56,177 nucleotides of DNA from an uncultured Prevotellaceae bacterium (GTDB taxonomy: Bacteria > Bacteroidota > Bacteroidia > Bacteroidales > Muribaculaceae): NCBI GenBank assembly GCA_900318645.1, contig ONLH01000019.1:1-56177 (forward strand), given 5' to 3'. The notes beneath the pieces were generated by a model, which was not told the origin of the DNA, did no database searches, and worked only from the letters and a program-made list of their open reading frames with translations. Numbering within the stretch: the stretch's first letter is position 1; every line of letters starts with the position of its first letter. The position numbers were made by a program, and so were the translations under genes. Shown here piece after piece: positions 34,355 through 43,300 of this stretch.

Positions 34355-34794
34355 ACAACGCGAAACGCTATTTTCTTTCATAAATCAGTAAAAATAATGC
34401 GATTTTCATATTTCCCGCATTTATGCCTGTCAACTCCCCCTCTAAGATAAGAAGGGGCAGGGGGGCGTTGATGTTACAAGAGGACTTATCATACTCATCT
34501 GCCCTGATGGGCACCTCGAGGAGTTGATCATGCTTTCATGGCATCACTCCCGACCGCAGTACAAAAAATGTAGAGACGCAAAATCTTGCGTCTCCCGGTC
34601 AGTCGCGCCGCGTGTCAATTCATTGTCATCGGTAACGAGACGCAAAATTTGCGTCTCCTGGGCAGTCGCGTCGCTTGGCAATTCATTATCATCGGTAACG
34701 AGACGCAAAATTTTGAGTCTCTACAGGGCTGTCGCGCCGCGTGTCAATTCATGGTCTCTAGTAGCGAGACGCAAGATTTTGCGTCTCTACATAA

Positions 34795-36477
34795 TCAGGC
34801 CCGGGTGCGGTATTGTGACGGGGTGAGGCCCAGGACGCGCTTGAAGGTGCGGGTGAAGCTGCCTGGCTCGGTGAAGCCGCATTGCATCGCCACATCGGCA
34901 ATCTGCAGGCCGCTGTCGAGCAGATTGCAGGCCCGTTGCATCTGTATGGCCTGGATGTAGGACTTGGGCGAAACGCCGGTAGCATCCTGCAGACGGCGGC
35001 GCAGGGTGGAGACACTCATAGCGAAGTGGTCTGCCATATTCTCCAGCCCGAAGTCTCCCTCCTCCAGATGGTCGTTGACAAAGTCGATGACGCGTGTCAG
35101 GAACTCATTCTCGGTGACACCGACAATCGTTGGGACTGGTTCGTCGTCGGGCCAGGTTTCTTCAACATCGGTGATGTCCGGCTGGCTGCTGGCCATAGCT
35201 GCACGTGCCGCCTCGCTCTCGGCCTTCAGTCGCTCAATTTCGTGCATCAGCTTGTTGATGTGCTGTTGCTGACGGTGGCGCTGGCGCCTGATGATCCACC
35301 ACGAGGCAGCGGCAAGCAACAGCAGCAGGGCGACGGCAATGATGCGGTCGCGTGTGCGGGCGTTGCGCACCTGCTCATTCTCCATCGTCAATTGGTCGTT
35401 GCCAAACTCGGCATTGAGGCGTGCCAGCGCCTCGGCCGACTCGCTGGAGTAGAGCGAGTCCTTGAGGAAATTGAAACGGTTCAACTCGCTGCGGGCACTG
35501 TCGGGGTTGCTCTCCCACAGGCTCAGGCACAGGCCGCGACGGGAATATATCTCGTTGACAGGGTCACCCATCTTGACCAGCAGGTCGGCGGCCTCGCGGA
35601 AAAACGGGAACGCCTCGTCGTTGCGTTTCTGCCAGATCAGGCAGGTGCCCAGGTGGTTGCTGGCAATAGCGAGCGAGTGCAGGTCGCCGTGCTCACGCAT
35701 CACAGGGATGGCTTCGCGCAGGGCCTTCTCGGCTTCCTGATAGCGTTTTAGGCCCATGAGTGCCGATGCCTTCTGGTCCAGGCGGTAGGCAGCAGGCAAG
35801 CTGCGTCCCAGTTTCTGCTCCAGGTCATAGGCTTGCTGGGCATAGTCCAGGGCTTTTTCCTCCTTTGTCAGTGTGTGGTAAATCTCGGATGCCATACCCA
35901 GCAGCACGGCCTTACGGGCAGGGTTCTTGGCCAGGTCGGCATGCTCGATGGCTTGAACGATAAGTTTTTCGGCTTCGTCGGCCTGATGGGCTGCCATATA
36001 GATGCCCGCCAGCGTATTCATGCTCGATGAGATACGGTCATGGTCGCCGCTGGCCATGTCGATGTTGAGGCATTGCTTGGCATAGGTGGCAGCATTCTGG
36101 AAGTCGCCCAGCCTGACGTAGATGCATCCCAGCAGGTTCAGGCAGTCAGCTTTGCTCTCGCTGTCGCCATGATAGAACTTGAGGGCCTTGAGGCCATAAT
36201 CCTTGCCCTGATTGTAATCCTGCTGGTCATAGAACCACTCGCTGGCCCAGTACCACACTTGCTGGCGCACCGAGTCGGTAGGCACCTTGGATGAAAACTG
36301 TATCTTTTCCTCGGTGAACTGCTCCCGGTCCAGCAAGGCAAAGAACTGGTTAGCGGCATCTACCGTCAGTGCACGGTTATACTGTTCAAGAGCCTTCTCA
36401 ACGGCATCGGACTGAGCCAGAGAAGCAATCGGGCATATCGCCATCAGAGCGACAAGAAGGATTATCTTTTTATACAT
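34795..36477 (-). CDS. membrane TPR-AraC transcription regulator
   Basis: 560-residue one-component sensor-regulator. A signal sequence (MYKKIILLVALMAICPIASLAQ) is best if translation starts at 36477; an ATG at 36495 adds six residues. Residues about 30-340 are tetratricopeptide-type helices, expected in the periplasm (CLNLLGCIYVRLGDFQNAAT, LGTCLIWQKRNDEAFPFFRE). One transmembrane helix (IIAVALLLLLAAASWWII) and a coiled coil follow. The C-terminal about 100 residues are an AraC HTH pair: DFGLENMADHFAMSVSTLRR and IADVAMQCGFTEPGSFTRTF, ending LTPSQYRT. It may control the adjacent adhesins, whose promoters carry paired direct repeats; this is inference. Confidence 0.9.
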   Translation of the reverse strand: MYKKIILLVALMAICPIASLAQSDAVEKALEQYNRALTVDAANQFFALLDREQFTEEKIQFSSKVPTDSVRQQVWYWASEWFYDQQDYNQGKDYGLKALKFYHGDSESKADCLNLLGCIYVRLGDFQNAATYAKQCLNIDMASGDHDRISSSMNTLAGIYMAAHQADEAEKLIVQAIEHADLAKNPARKAVLLGMASEIYHTLTKEEKALDYAQQAYDLEQKLGRSLPAAYRLDQKASALMGLKRYQEAEKALREAIPVMREHGDLHSLAIASNHLGTCLIWQKRNDEAFPFFREAADLLVKMGDPVNEIYSRRGLCLSLWESNPDSARSELNRFNFLKDSLYSSESAEALARLNAEFGNDQLTMENEQVRNARTRDRIIAVALLLLLAAASWWIIRRQRHRQQQHINKLMHEIERLKAESEAARAAMASSQPDITDVEETWPDDEPVPTIVGVTENEFLTRVIDFVNDHLEEGDFGLENMADHFAMSVSTLRRRLQDATGVSPKSYIQAIQMQRACNLLDSGLQIADVAMQCGFTEPGSFTRTFKRVLGLTPSQYRTRA

Positions 36478-36541
36478 CGGTAGTTTCAGTCTCATGAGTT
36501 GTCAACCAGGCATTCCTGATAGACAAAGTCAAATGGTGATG

Positions 36542-36549
36542 CAAATATA
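36542..36549 (-). promoter_or_regulatory. Bacteroidetes -7 box (TPR-AraC gene)
   Basis: Minus strand TATATTTG, about 47-65 bases before the candidate starts. Confidence 0.5.
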
Positions 36550-36714
36550 CTGTTTTTCCCCCAATCAAGGATGACAATCGCAACATTTTTTAGACAATAA
36601 ACCAAGCCAGCCGCGGCAGCATAGATCTGTCACGGCTGACTCTATCAGTTAAAGGATGTCTAGTGAAAGGAAGGCGGATGTCCTCACTAATCACTAATCC
36701 CTAATCTCTAATCA

Positions 36715-36736
36715 CCAAGCGAGCTTGCTCGCTTGG
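36715..36736. terminator. hairpin at the asnS 3' end
   Basis: CCAAGCGAG and CTCGCTTGG pair perfectly around CTTG, directly after the asnS stop. A T-run follows only on the plus strand, so termination of asnS by it is plausible rather than certain. Confidence 0.5.
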
Positions 36737-36738
36737 TT

Positions 36739-38130
36739 TTAAAACTCAGCATTGTTCGGCGTGCGCGGGAACGGGATGACGTCGCGGATGTTGGCCATAC
36801 CCGTCACGAACAGGATCAGGCGCTCAAAGCCCAGACCGAAGCCGCTGTGAGGCACGGTGCCGAAGCGACGAGTGTCGAGGTACCACCACATGTCCTTCAT
36901 GGGGATGCCGCGGCGCTCGATCTCGCTCATCAGCTTGTCGTAGTCAGCCTCACGCTCGCTACCACCGATGATCTCGCCAATCATGGGGAACAAGACGTCC
37001 ATGGCGCGAACGGTCTTGCCGTCCTCGTTCTGCTTCATGTAGAAGGCCTTGATCTCGCGCGGATAGTCGGTGAGGATGACAGGGCGCTTGAAGTGCTCCT
37101 CGACGAGGTAGCGCTCATGCTCGCTCTGCAGGTCCACGCCCCATTCCACGGGGAACTCAAACTTCTTCTTGGCAGCTTTCAGGATCTCGATGCCTTCGGT
37201 ATAGGTCAGGCGAACGAACGGCTCCTTGAGGACACTGTGCAGACGCTCGATCAACGTCTTGTCAAAGTGCTCGTTCAGGAAAGCGATGTCGTCCTGGCAG
37301 TGCTCCAGCGCATAGTTCACGCAATACTTGATGAACTCCTCGGCCAGGTCCATGTTGTCGGTGATGTCATAGAAAGCCATCTCGGGCTCAATCATCCAGA
37401 ACTCGGCCAGGTGGCGCGGCGTATTACTGTTCTCGGCGCGGAAGGTGGGGCCGAAGGTATAAATCTCGCCCAGCGCGGTAGCGCCCAGCTCGCCCTCAAG
37501 CTGACCCGACACGGTCAGACTCGTGGACTTGCCGAAGAAGTCCTTCGAGTAGTCGGTCTTGCCGTCCTCGGTCTTGGGCAGGTCGCCCAGGTCGAGGGTC
37601 GTCACCTGGAACATATCGCCGGCACCCTCACAGTCACTGGCAGTGATGAGCGGGGTGTGCAGATAGAAGAAGCCCTTCTCGTTGAAGAACTTGTGGATGG
37701 CAAAAGCCAGGTGGTGACGGATGCGGAAGACGGCGCCGAAGGTGTTGGTGCGCATACGCAGGTGGGCCTTGGTGCGCAGGAACTCCAGCGTGTGGCCTTT
37801 CTTCTGCATGGGATAGTCGTCGGCACAAGTGCCATAGATCTCAATGCTCTGGGCCTGTACCTCAACGGTCTGGCCCTTGCCCTGTGACTGGACGAGCTGT
37901 CCCTCGACGTGCAGGCTGGCGCCTGTGGTGATGGGACGCAACTCCTCCTCGCTGAACTTCTCGAGGTCAACGACAATCTGCAGGTTGTTGATGGTCGAGC
38001 CGTCGTTCAAAGCGATGAACTGGACAAACTTGTTACCACGGCGGCTGCGTACCCAGCCCTTTACACACACCTGTTGTCCCACCAGAGCGGGATCAAAGAT
38101 ATCGACGATTTTTGTGCGTTTTAAAGCCAT
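36739..38130 (-). CDS. asnS: asparaginyl-tRNA synthetase
   Basis: Charges tRNA-Asn with asparagine in the cytoplasm. 463 residues, normal length. The N-terminal OB fold (about 17-110) contains [20 protein letters not shown]. The class II catalytic core has [20 protein letters not shown], motif 2 [20 protein letters not shown], and motif 3 [20 protein letters not shown], ending with [12 protein letters not shown], which separates AsnRS from AspRS. It is flanked by repeat hairpins and transcribed alone. Confidence 0.98.
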   Translation of the reverse strand: MALKRTKIVDIFDPALVGQQVCVKGWVRSRRGNKFVQFIALNDGSTINNLQIVVDLEKFSEEELRPITTGASLHVEGQLVQSQGKGQTVEVQAQSIEIYGTCADDYPMQKKGHTLEFLRTKAHLRMRTNTFGAVFRIRHHLAFAIHKFFNEKGFFYLHTPLITASDCEGAGDMFQVTTLDLGDLPKTEDGKTDYSKDFFGKSTSLTVSGQLEGELGATALGEIYTFGPTFRAENSNTPRHLAEFWMIEPEMAFYDITDNMDLAEEFIKYCVNYALEHCQDDIAFLNEHFDKTLIERLHSVLKEPFVRLTYTEGIEILKAAKKKFEFPVEWGVDLQSEHERYLVEEHFKRPVILTDYPREIKAFYMKQNEDGKTVRAMDVLFPMIGEIIGGSEREADYDKLMSEIERRGIPMKDMWWYLDTRRFGTVPHSGFGLGFERLILFVTGMANIRDVIPFPRTPNNAEF

Positions 38131-38171
38131 TTTTTGTTTTTGTATTCTGATTTAAACTCCGATACAATTCT

Positions 38172-38254
38172 CTCGCTAAGCCGCTAAGTCGCTAAGAAAA
38201 AAATTGTTGTCATTTTAAATAATGAACTTAGCGTCTTTGCGTCTTAGCGTGAGC
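38172..38254. repeat. TTAGCG-family long hairpin repeat
   Basis: CTCGCTAAGCCGCTAAGTCG on the left pairs imperfectly with CTTAGCGTCTTTGCGTCTTA on the right, around an AT-rich loop of about 30 bases. It lies between the end of the pseudouridine synthase gene and the start of asnS. Confidence 0.7.
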
Positions 38255-38281
38255 CTTGTGGAATCGGATTTGTTGTTATGT

Positions 38282-39778
38282 TTATTCAAATGAGTTCTGT
38301 TTCAAGAAGTTGACCTCTTCCTGGGTGAGGTAGCGCCAGCGACCGCGGGGCAGGTTCTTCTTGGTCAGACCGGCGAAATATACGCGGTCGAGCTTCACCA
38401 CGTGGTAACCCAGCGATTCAAAAATGCGGCGTACAACGCGGTTGCGACCTGAGTGGATCTCGATACCAGCCTGCTTGCGGTCGGTGGGGGAGACGTAGCT
38501 CACTGCATCGGCATGGATGGGACCGTCGTCCAGTTCAACGCCGTCGGCGATGTGCTGCATGTCCTCTTCGCTGATGGGCTTGTCGGTCCATACCTGGTAG
38601 ATTTTCTTCTTGACATATTGCGGGTGGGCGAGTTTGGCAGCCAGGTCGCCATCGTTGGTGAGCAGGAGCACACCAGTGGTGTTGCGGTCAAGACGGCCAA
38701 CGGGATAGATACGCTCCTCGCAGGCACCCTTCACGAGGTCCATAACGGTCTTGCGGCCATTGGGATCGTCGCTGGTGGTGACACAGTCCTTGGGCTTATT
38801 GAGCAAGATGTAGCACTTCTTCTCGGTGGTTACGATCTCGCCGTTATATTTCACAATGTCTTTGGGGGTAATCTTCATACCGAGTTCGGTAACGACTACA
38901 TCGTTGACCGTCACGAGACCCTTCTGGATATATTCATCGGCTACGCGGCGTGAGCAGATGCCGGCATTGGCCATGAACTTGTTCAAGCGAACCTCCATGT
39001 TGGGATCGATTGCGGGCTCTTCATAAATGACACGTTGGGGCTTGGGCGTGAAGCGCATTTGGGGCTTGGGACCCTGCTGGCGTTTGGGGCGCTGTTGCTG
39101 GAATCCACCTTGGCGCTGCTGGTAACCGCCTTGACGTTGCTGGTAACCACCTTGTTGGCGCTGCTGGTAGCCACCCTGTTGACGCTGCTGATAACCACCC
39201 TGGCGCTGCTGGTAGCCGCCCTGGCGCTGCTGATAGCCGCCCTGACGCTGCTGATAGCCGCCCTGACGCTGCTGGTAGCCACCCTGGCGGGGCTGGTAAC
39301 CACCCTGGCGGGGCTGATAGCCACCCTGGCGGGGCTGGTAACCACCCTGGCGGGACTGATAACCGCCTTGACGAGGCTGGTAGCCTCCTTGTTGCTGCTG
39401 TTCGGGGTTCATAGCGTTGCCCTCGGCGTTAGGGGTCTGTTCGCCCTCTTCTTGGGGCTGTTGATAGCGTTGTTGGTAGCGAGGCTGGTATCCACCCTGA
39501 CGCTGCTGGTATCCACCCTGACGGGGCTGATAGCCTTGGCGCTGCTGGTAACCGCCTTGACGTTGTTGATAACCTTGGCGGGGCTGGTAACCACCCTGGC
39601 GGGGCTGGTAACCTTCCTGCGGCTGATAACCATCACTGGGTGTTGACTCTTCTCCCTGATGCTGCTCGTGGGCGCTATATTCTACTTTTTCATAGCGTCC
39701 ATTCTCAAAATTCTCATCAAGATTGGCATTGCTTTCTCCGATTCTGGGCCTTTTTGGTTTCTTCAGATTCTCGTCCAT
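38282..39778 (-). CDS. RluB-type 23S rRNA pseudouridine synthase with RQGGYQ repeat tail
   Basis: 498 residues. Residues about 50-230 are a low-complexity tract of repeated RQGGYQP, RQGGYQQ and RQGYQ units. An S4 RNA-binding domain follows (LNKFMANAGICSRRVADEYI, about 262-310). The pseudouridine synthase core has the catalytic aspartate at residue 364 in GRLDRNTTGVLLLTNDGDLA and ends with HSGRNRVVRRIFESLGYHVV. This core matches RluB/RsuA enzymes that isomerise uridine in large-subunit rRNA. Gln/Gly/Arg/Tyr-rich tails can drive RNA binding or phase separation; that is inference. The DNA repeat may vary in length between strains. Confidence 0.92.
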   Translation of the reverse strand: MDENLKKPKRPRIGESNANLDENFENGRYEKVEYSAHEQHQGEESTPSDGYQPQEGYQPRQGGYQPRQGYQQRQGGYQQRQGYQPRQGGYQQRQGGYQPRYQQRYQQPQEEGEQTPNAEGNAMNPEQQQQGGYQPRQGGYQSRQGGYQPRQGGYQPRQGGYQPRQGGYQQRQGGYQQRQGGYQQRQGGYQQRQGGYQQRQQGGYQQRQQGGYQQRQGGYQQRQGGFQQQRPKRQQGPKPQMRFTPKPQRVIYEEPAIDPNMEVRLNKFMANAGICSRRVADEYIQKGLVTVNDVVVTELGMKITPKDIVKYNGEIVTTEKKCYILLNKPKDCVTTSDDPNGRKTVMDLVKGACEERIYPVGRLDRNTTGVLLLTNDGDLAAKLAHPQYVKKKIYQVWTDKPISEEDMQHIADGVELDDGPIHADAVSYVSPTDRKQAGIEIHSGRNRVVRRIFESLGYHVVKLDRVYFAGLTKKNLPRGRWRYLTQEEVNFLKQNSFE

Positions 39779-39891
39779 CGTTTTCTGATTTTGAATAGAT
39801 TGATAATAATAATGTTAATTCTGGCCTCGCGGCCGTTGATTTAATAAAAATAAGTGTAGAACAATCTTTTGTTTGTCTTTCTCTGTTTTGT

Positions 39892-39965
39892 GGGCAGTGA
39901 GGGATTCGAACCCCCGACCCTCTGCTTGTAAGGCAGATGCTCTGAACCAACTGCGCTAACTGCCC
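39892..39965 (-). tRNA. tRNA-Val (anticodon TAC)
   Basis: 74-base minus-strand tRNA. Acceptor GGGCAGT/ACTGCCC, D-arm AGCGCAGTTGGTTCAGAGC, anticodon stem TCTGC/GCAGA enclosing CTTACAA (anticodon TAC), T-arm GGGGGTTCGAATCCC. CCA is not encoded. The two short frames overlapping it are not genes. Confidence 0.95.
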
Positions 39966-39995
39966 GTGTATGCGCGTCTCCCGCGAAATTCACTG

Positions 39996-40003
39996 CAAAA
40001 GTA
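39996..40003 (-). promoter_or_regulatory. Bacteroidetes promoter (tRNA-Val)
   Basis: Minus strand TACTTTTG with TTTG 20 bases upstream, 30 bases before the tRNA. Confidence 0.6.
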
Positions 40004-40061
40004 CTCCAAACTTTTTGATTCCCCAAATAATTAAGGAAAATTATTATAAATGCCCGGTAAA

Positions 40062-40287
40062 GCTCGCGTTGCTCGCAGTTTAGAGTTTAAAGTTTAGAGT
40101 TTAGAGAGGCATCCGCACTGTAGGGCCTCGCCTTGGCGTGGCCGCCCGTCTCTCGATACAAACTTCACGCAAAGCCGCAAAGCCACAAAGTTGATTGCTC
40201 GTAAGAGGCTCGCAAAAGTTTTTTTATTTCTTGCGAGCAATCTGTAATAGCTTAGCGGCTTAGCGTGAGGCCAAAGAGCGCGGATGC
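40062..40287. repeat. left long direct repeat flanking the DUF285 gene
   Basis: About 226 bases starting GCTCGCGTTGCTCGCAGTTT, running through TAGGGCCTCGCCTTGGCGTG, a CACGCAAAGCCGCAAAG/TTAGCG hairpin, and ending GTGAGGCCAAAGAGCG. The second copy, in the same orientation, is 44692-44918 on the other side of the DUF285 gene. 40288-40357 holds low-complexity CTCCTAACTTCTAACTCC. No gene lies in 39966-40357. Confidence 0.8.
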
Positions 40288-40357
40288 CAACTCCTAACTT
40301 CTAACTCCTAACTCCTAACTTCTAACTTCTAACTCCTAACTCCTCACTCCTAACTTA

Positions 40358-43300
40358 TCAGCTGCCTGAGAGCAAGAGGTTGATGAGAGCCGTTACGTCG
40401 GCGATGGTGACCTTGCTGTCACCGTTCACGTCGCCACTGCCCGCTGTCGGTTCACCGCTCAGCAGGTAGTTGATCAGTGCTGTCACGTCGGCGATGGTCG
40501 TCTTGCCGTCACCGTTCACGTCGCTAGGCATGTAGTCCACCTTCCCTGTGAAGTAGCCGGGGTTGGAGGGCCCGCCGTCGATGTGGGCATAGTCGGCATT
40601 AATATGACTGGAATCATAGGTCGTACCTTTGCCTCCAACCAGTTTGGTGCAACGATAGAACATCTTATCAGAATTAGTGACTGCGGCGGTGCTCCAACCA
40701 TTACCAACGTAGATAGTGGTCAAATTGTTGCAGTAATAGAACATGTAACGCATATTATTCACAGTTTCGGTAGTGAAATTGCTCAAATCGAGGCTCGTCA
40801 AACCTCGGCAGTTACCGAACATGTTATTCATATCTGTTACATTCTCAGTATTGAAGTTGCTCACGTCAAGGCTTGTCAAGCCGATACAACTGATGAACAT
40901 ACCGTTCATGTTAGTCACTTTATCGGTGTTGAAATGGCTTACATCAAGGCTTGTTAGAGCACTACATTCCGTGAACATGCTAGCCATAATTGTCACATCT
41001 TCAGTATTAAGGTAATTCATACCCGCAATAGAAACGAGGTTGGACATGCTTTCGAACCATGAGAAGGTCGTAGTGGGGCGCGCTTCAGCAAAAGACGCAT
41101 CAAACACTACATGGGAAACAGACGTGCCATGCTGTTGCCAATCTGGTTGAACATAACCCGTGTTCAAGTCATAGGCCGTACCTGAGCGAAAACGTCGTCT
41201 AGAGTCGAAGTAGAACGTCAGCGTTGAGTCAGACGGAGTAAAGCAAGCATAAGCCTCTGGTTCTGATGGCACAGCTGGATCAGTGAAATAGCCCGGGTCG
41301 CTGGGGCCGCCGTCGATGTGGGCGTAGGTCTTATCCACGTGGTTAGGATCATAGGTCGTGCCCATGCCGCCGACCAGGCTCGTGCAGTTGGTGAACATAT
41401 CCACTGATTGAGTAACTGCATCCGTGCTCCATCCGTCGCCGACATAGATCGTTTCCAGGCTGTTGCACTCCAGGAACATGCCGCTCATTTTCGTCACGCT
41501 CGACGTGTTGAAATTGCTCAGGTCAAGGCTTGTCAAACTTCTACTATCATAGAACATATATCCCATGTCGGTCACGTTAGCGGTGTTGAAGTTGCTCAGG
41601 TCAAGACTCGTCAACCCAGAGCAGTTACTGAACATGTCATTCATGTTAGTCACGTTTGCAGTGTTGAAGTTGCTCAAGTCAAGGCTCGTCAATGATTGGC
41701 AGTACGTGAACATGGAATTCATGTCTGTCACATTCGAGGTGTTGAAACTGCCCAAGTCAAGGCTCGTCAAAAATTCGCTGCCATGGAACATATTACTCAT
41801 GTTTGTTACCTTAGTGGTGTTGAAATGGCTCACGTCAAGGCTTTCTAGACTAATGCCAGTGAACATGTAAGACATGTCTGTCACTTCGCTGGTGTTGAGG
41901 TATTCCATGCCCGTGATTGATCCGACTGCAATCCTATAAAACCAAGCTTTGGTTGATGTGGGACGGGCATCGGCAAACGACGGGTCAAACACCGCCTTGG
42001 TGCATTTGTTGTCCAAGAGCTGGACATACCACTCAGGGAGATCACCTGCAGTGTTCAGGTGATAGATCGTGCCCGGCCGGTTATTAATCTGGTCGTCGTA
42101 GTAGAACGTCATCGTCCTGTTGTCTGCCGTGAAGCAGAGGTAGGCCTCCTTATGCACGCTGAAGTAGCCCGGGTTGCTGGGGCCGCCATCGATGTGGGCG
42201 TAGGTCTTATCCACGTGGTTAGGATCATAGGTCGTGCCCATGCCGCCCACCAGGCTGGTGCAGTCCTGGAACATGCCCTCGGAATAAGCATCGGCTGGCA
42301 GGTTCCATCCGCTGCCGGCATAAATGGTGGTCAGATTGCTGCATCTATAGAACATGTACGGTATGAAACTGGCTCGGGCGGTGTTGAAACTGCTCAGGTC
42401 AAGGCTCGTCAAGGCAGTGCAGTCCTCGAACATGTCGCTCATGTCGCCCACATTGGCGGTGTTGAAACTGCTCAGGTCAATGCTCGTCAAGCCAGAGCAG
42501 CGAAGGAACATACTCTCCATATAAGCCACATTGGCAGTGTTGAAACTGCTCAGGTCAAGGCTCGTCAAGCCACTGCAGTTATTAAACATGGAAGTCATGT
42601 TTGTTACCTCAGACGTGTTCAGGTAACTGAGGCCCGAGAAGCTTTGCAGATTTCTCATACCGAGGAACCAATATGCGGTTGATATGGGACGGGCGTCGGC
42701 AAACGACGGGTCAAAGACGACCTGTGTAGCCGGGTGAAGATTGTTTTCAAGGTCTAACCAGTCCATGATCCACCCCGGTAATTCAAATTCTCCATTCAGG
42801 TCATAGGTAGTGCCTTCGCGGGTGCTGCGCAGGTTGTCGTAGTAGAACGTGAGCGTCGTGTTCTCGGGCGTGTAGCAGGCATAGGCTCTGGGCGCATTCG
42901 CGTCACTGAAGTAGCCCGGGTCGCTGGGACCGCCGTCAAGATGGGCGTAGCCATAATGCGCGTTGTTGTAATTGTAGGTCGTGCCCTTGCCACCCACCAG
43001 ACTGAAGCAATCAACGAACACGTCATTACCATAAGTAACTGATTGTGTGGTCCACAAGTCACTGGCATAGATTGTCGTCAGATGGTTGCAGCCATAGAAC
43101 ATGTTATCCATGATTTGCAAATTGGGCGTATAGAAGGTGCTCAAGTCAAGGCTTGTCAAGGCACTACAGTCTCTGAACATGTTTTTCATGTTTGTCACAT
43201 CTTCGGTGTTGAGATATTCCATGCCTGACAAGGAACTGAGGTGATTCATCCCATAAAACCAACCAAAGGTCGATGTGGGACGGACTTCGGCAAACGAGGG

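Larger units (their letters stand above)
34239..34794. repeat. adhesin 5' region plus GACGC palindrome array
   Basis: 556 bases without a gene. 34239-34425 is the upstream region matching 29955-30145. A DUF559-linked palindrome follows at 34434-34471. An array of four GACGC palindromes (34573-34594, 34637-34657, 34700-34721, 34766-34787) has a period of 63-66 bases and conserved spacers containing GTCGCGCCGCGTGTCAATTC. The last palindrome abuts the stop codon of the TPR-AraC gene. Confidence 0.85.

Noticed and set aside
34573-34787. CRISPR array
   Set aside because: The regular palindromes are separated by spacers that are themselves similar to each other and recur elsewhere; no cas genes are near. 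It is a dispersed repeat family.
36733-37887. a 384-codon plus-strand frame
   Set aside because: It is antisense to asnS, whose class II synthetase motifs are all intact; long antisense frames are common in GC-rich coding DNA.
39035-39646. a hydrophobic Leu/Ala/Thr-rich plus-strand protein
   Set aside because: It is the antisense reading of the RQGGYQ repeat tract of the pseudouridine synthase.
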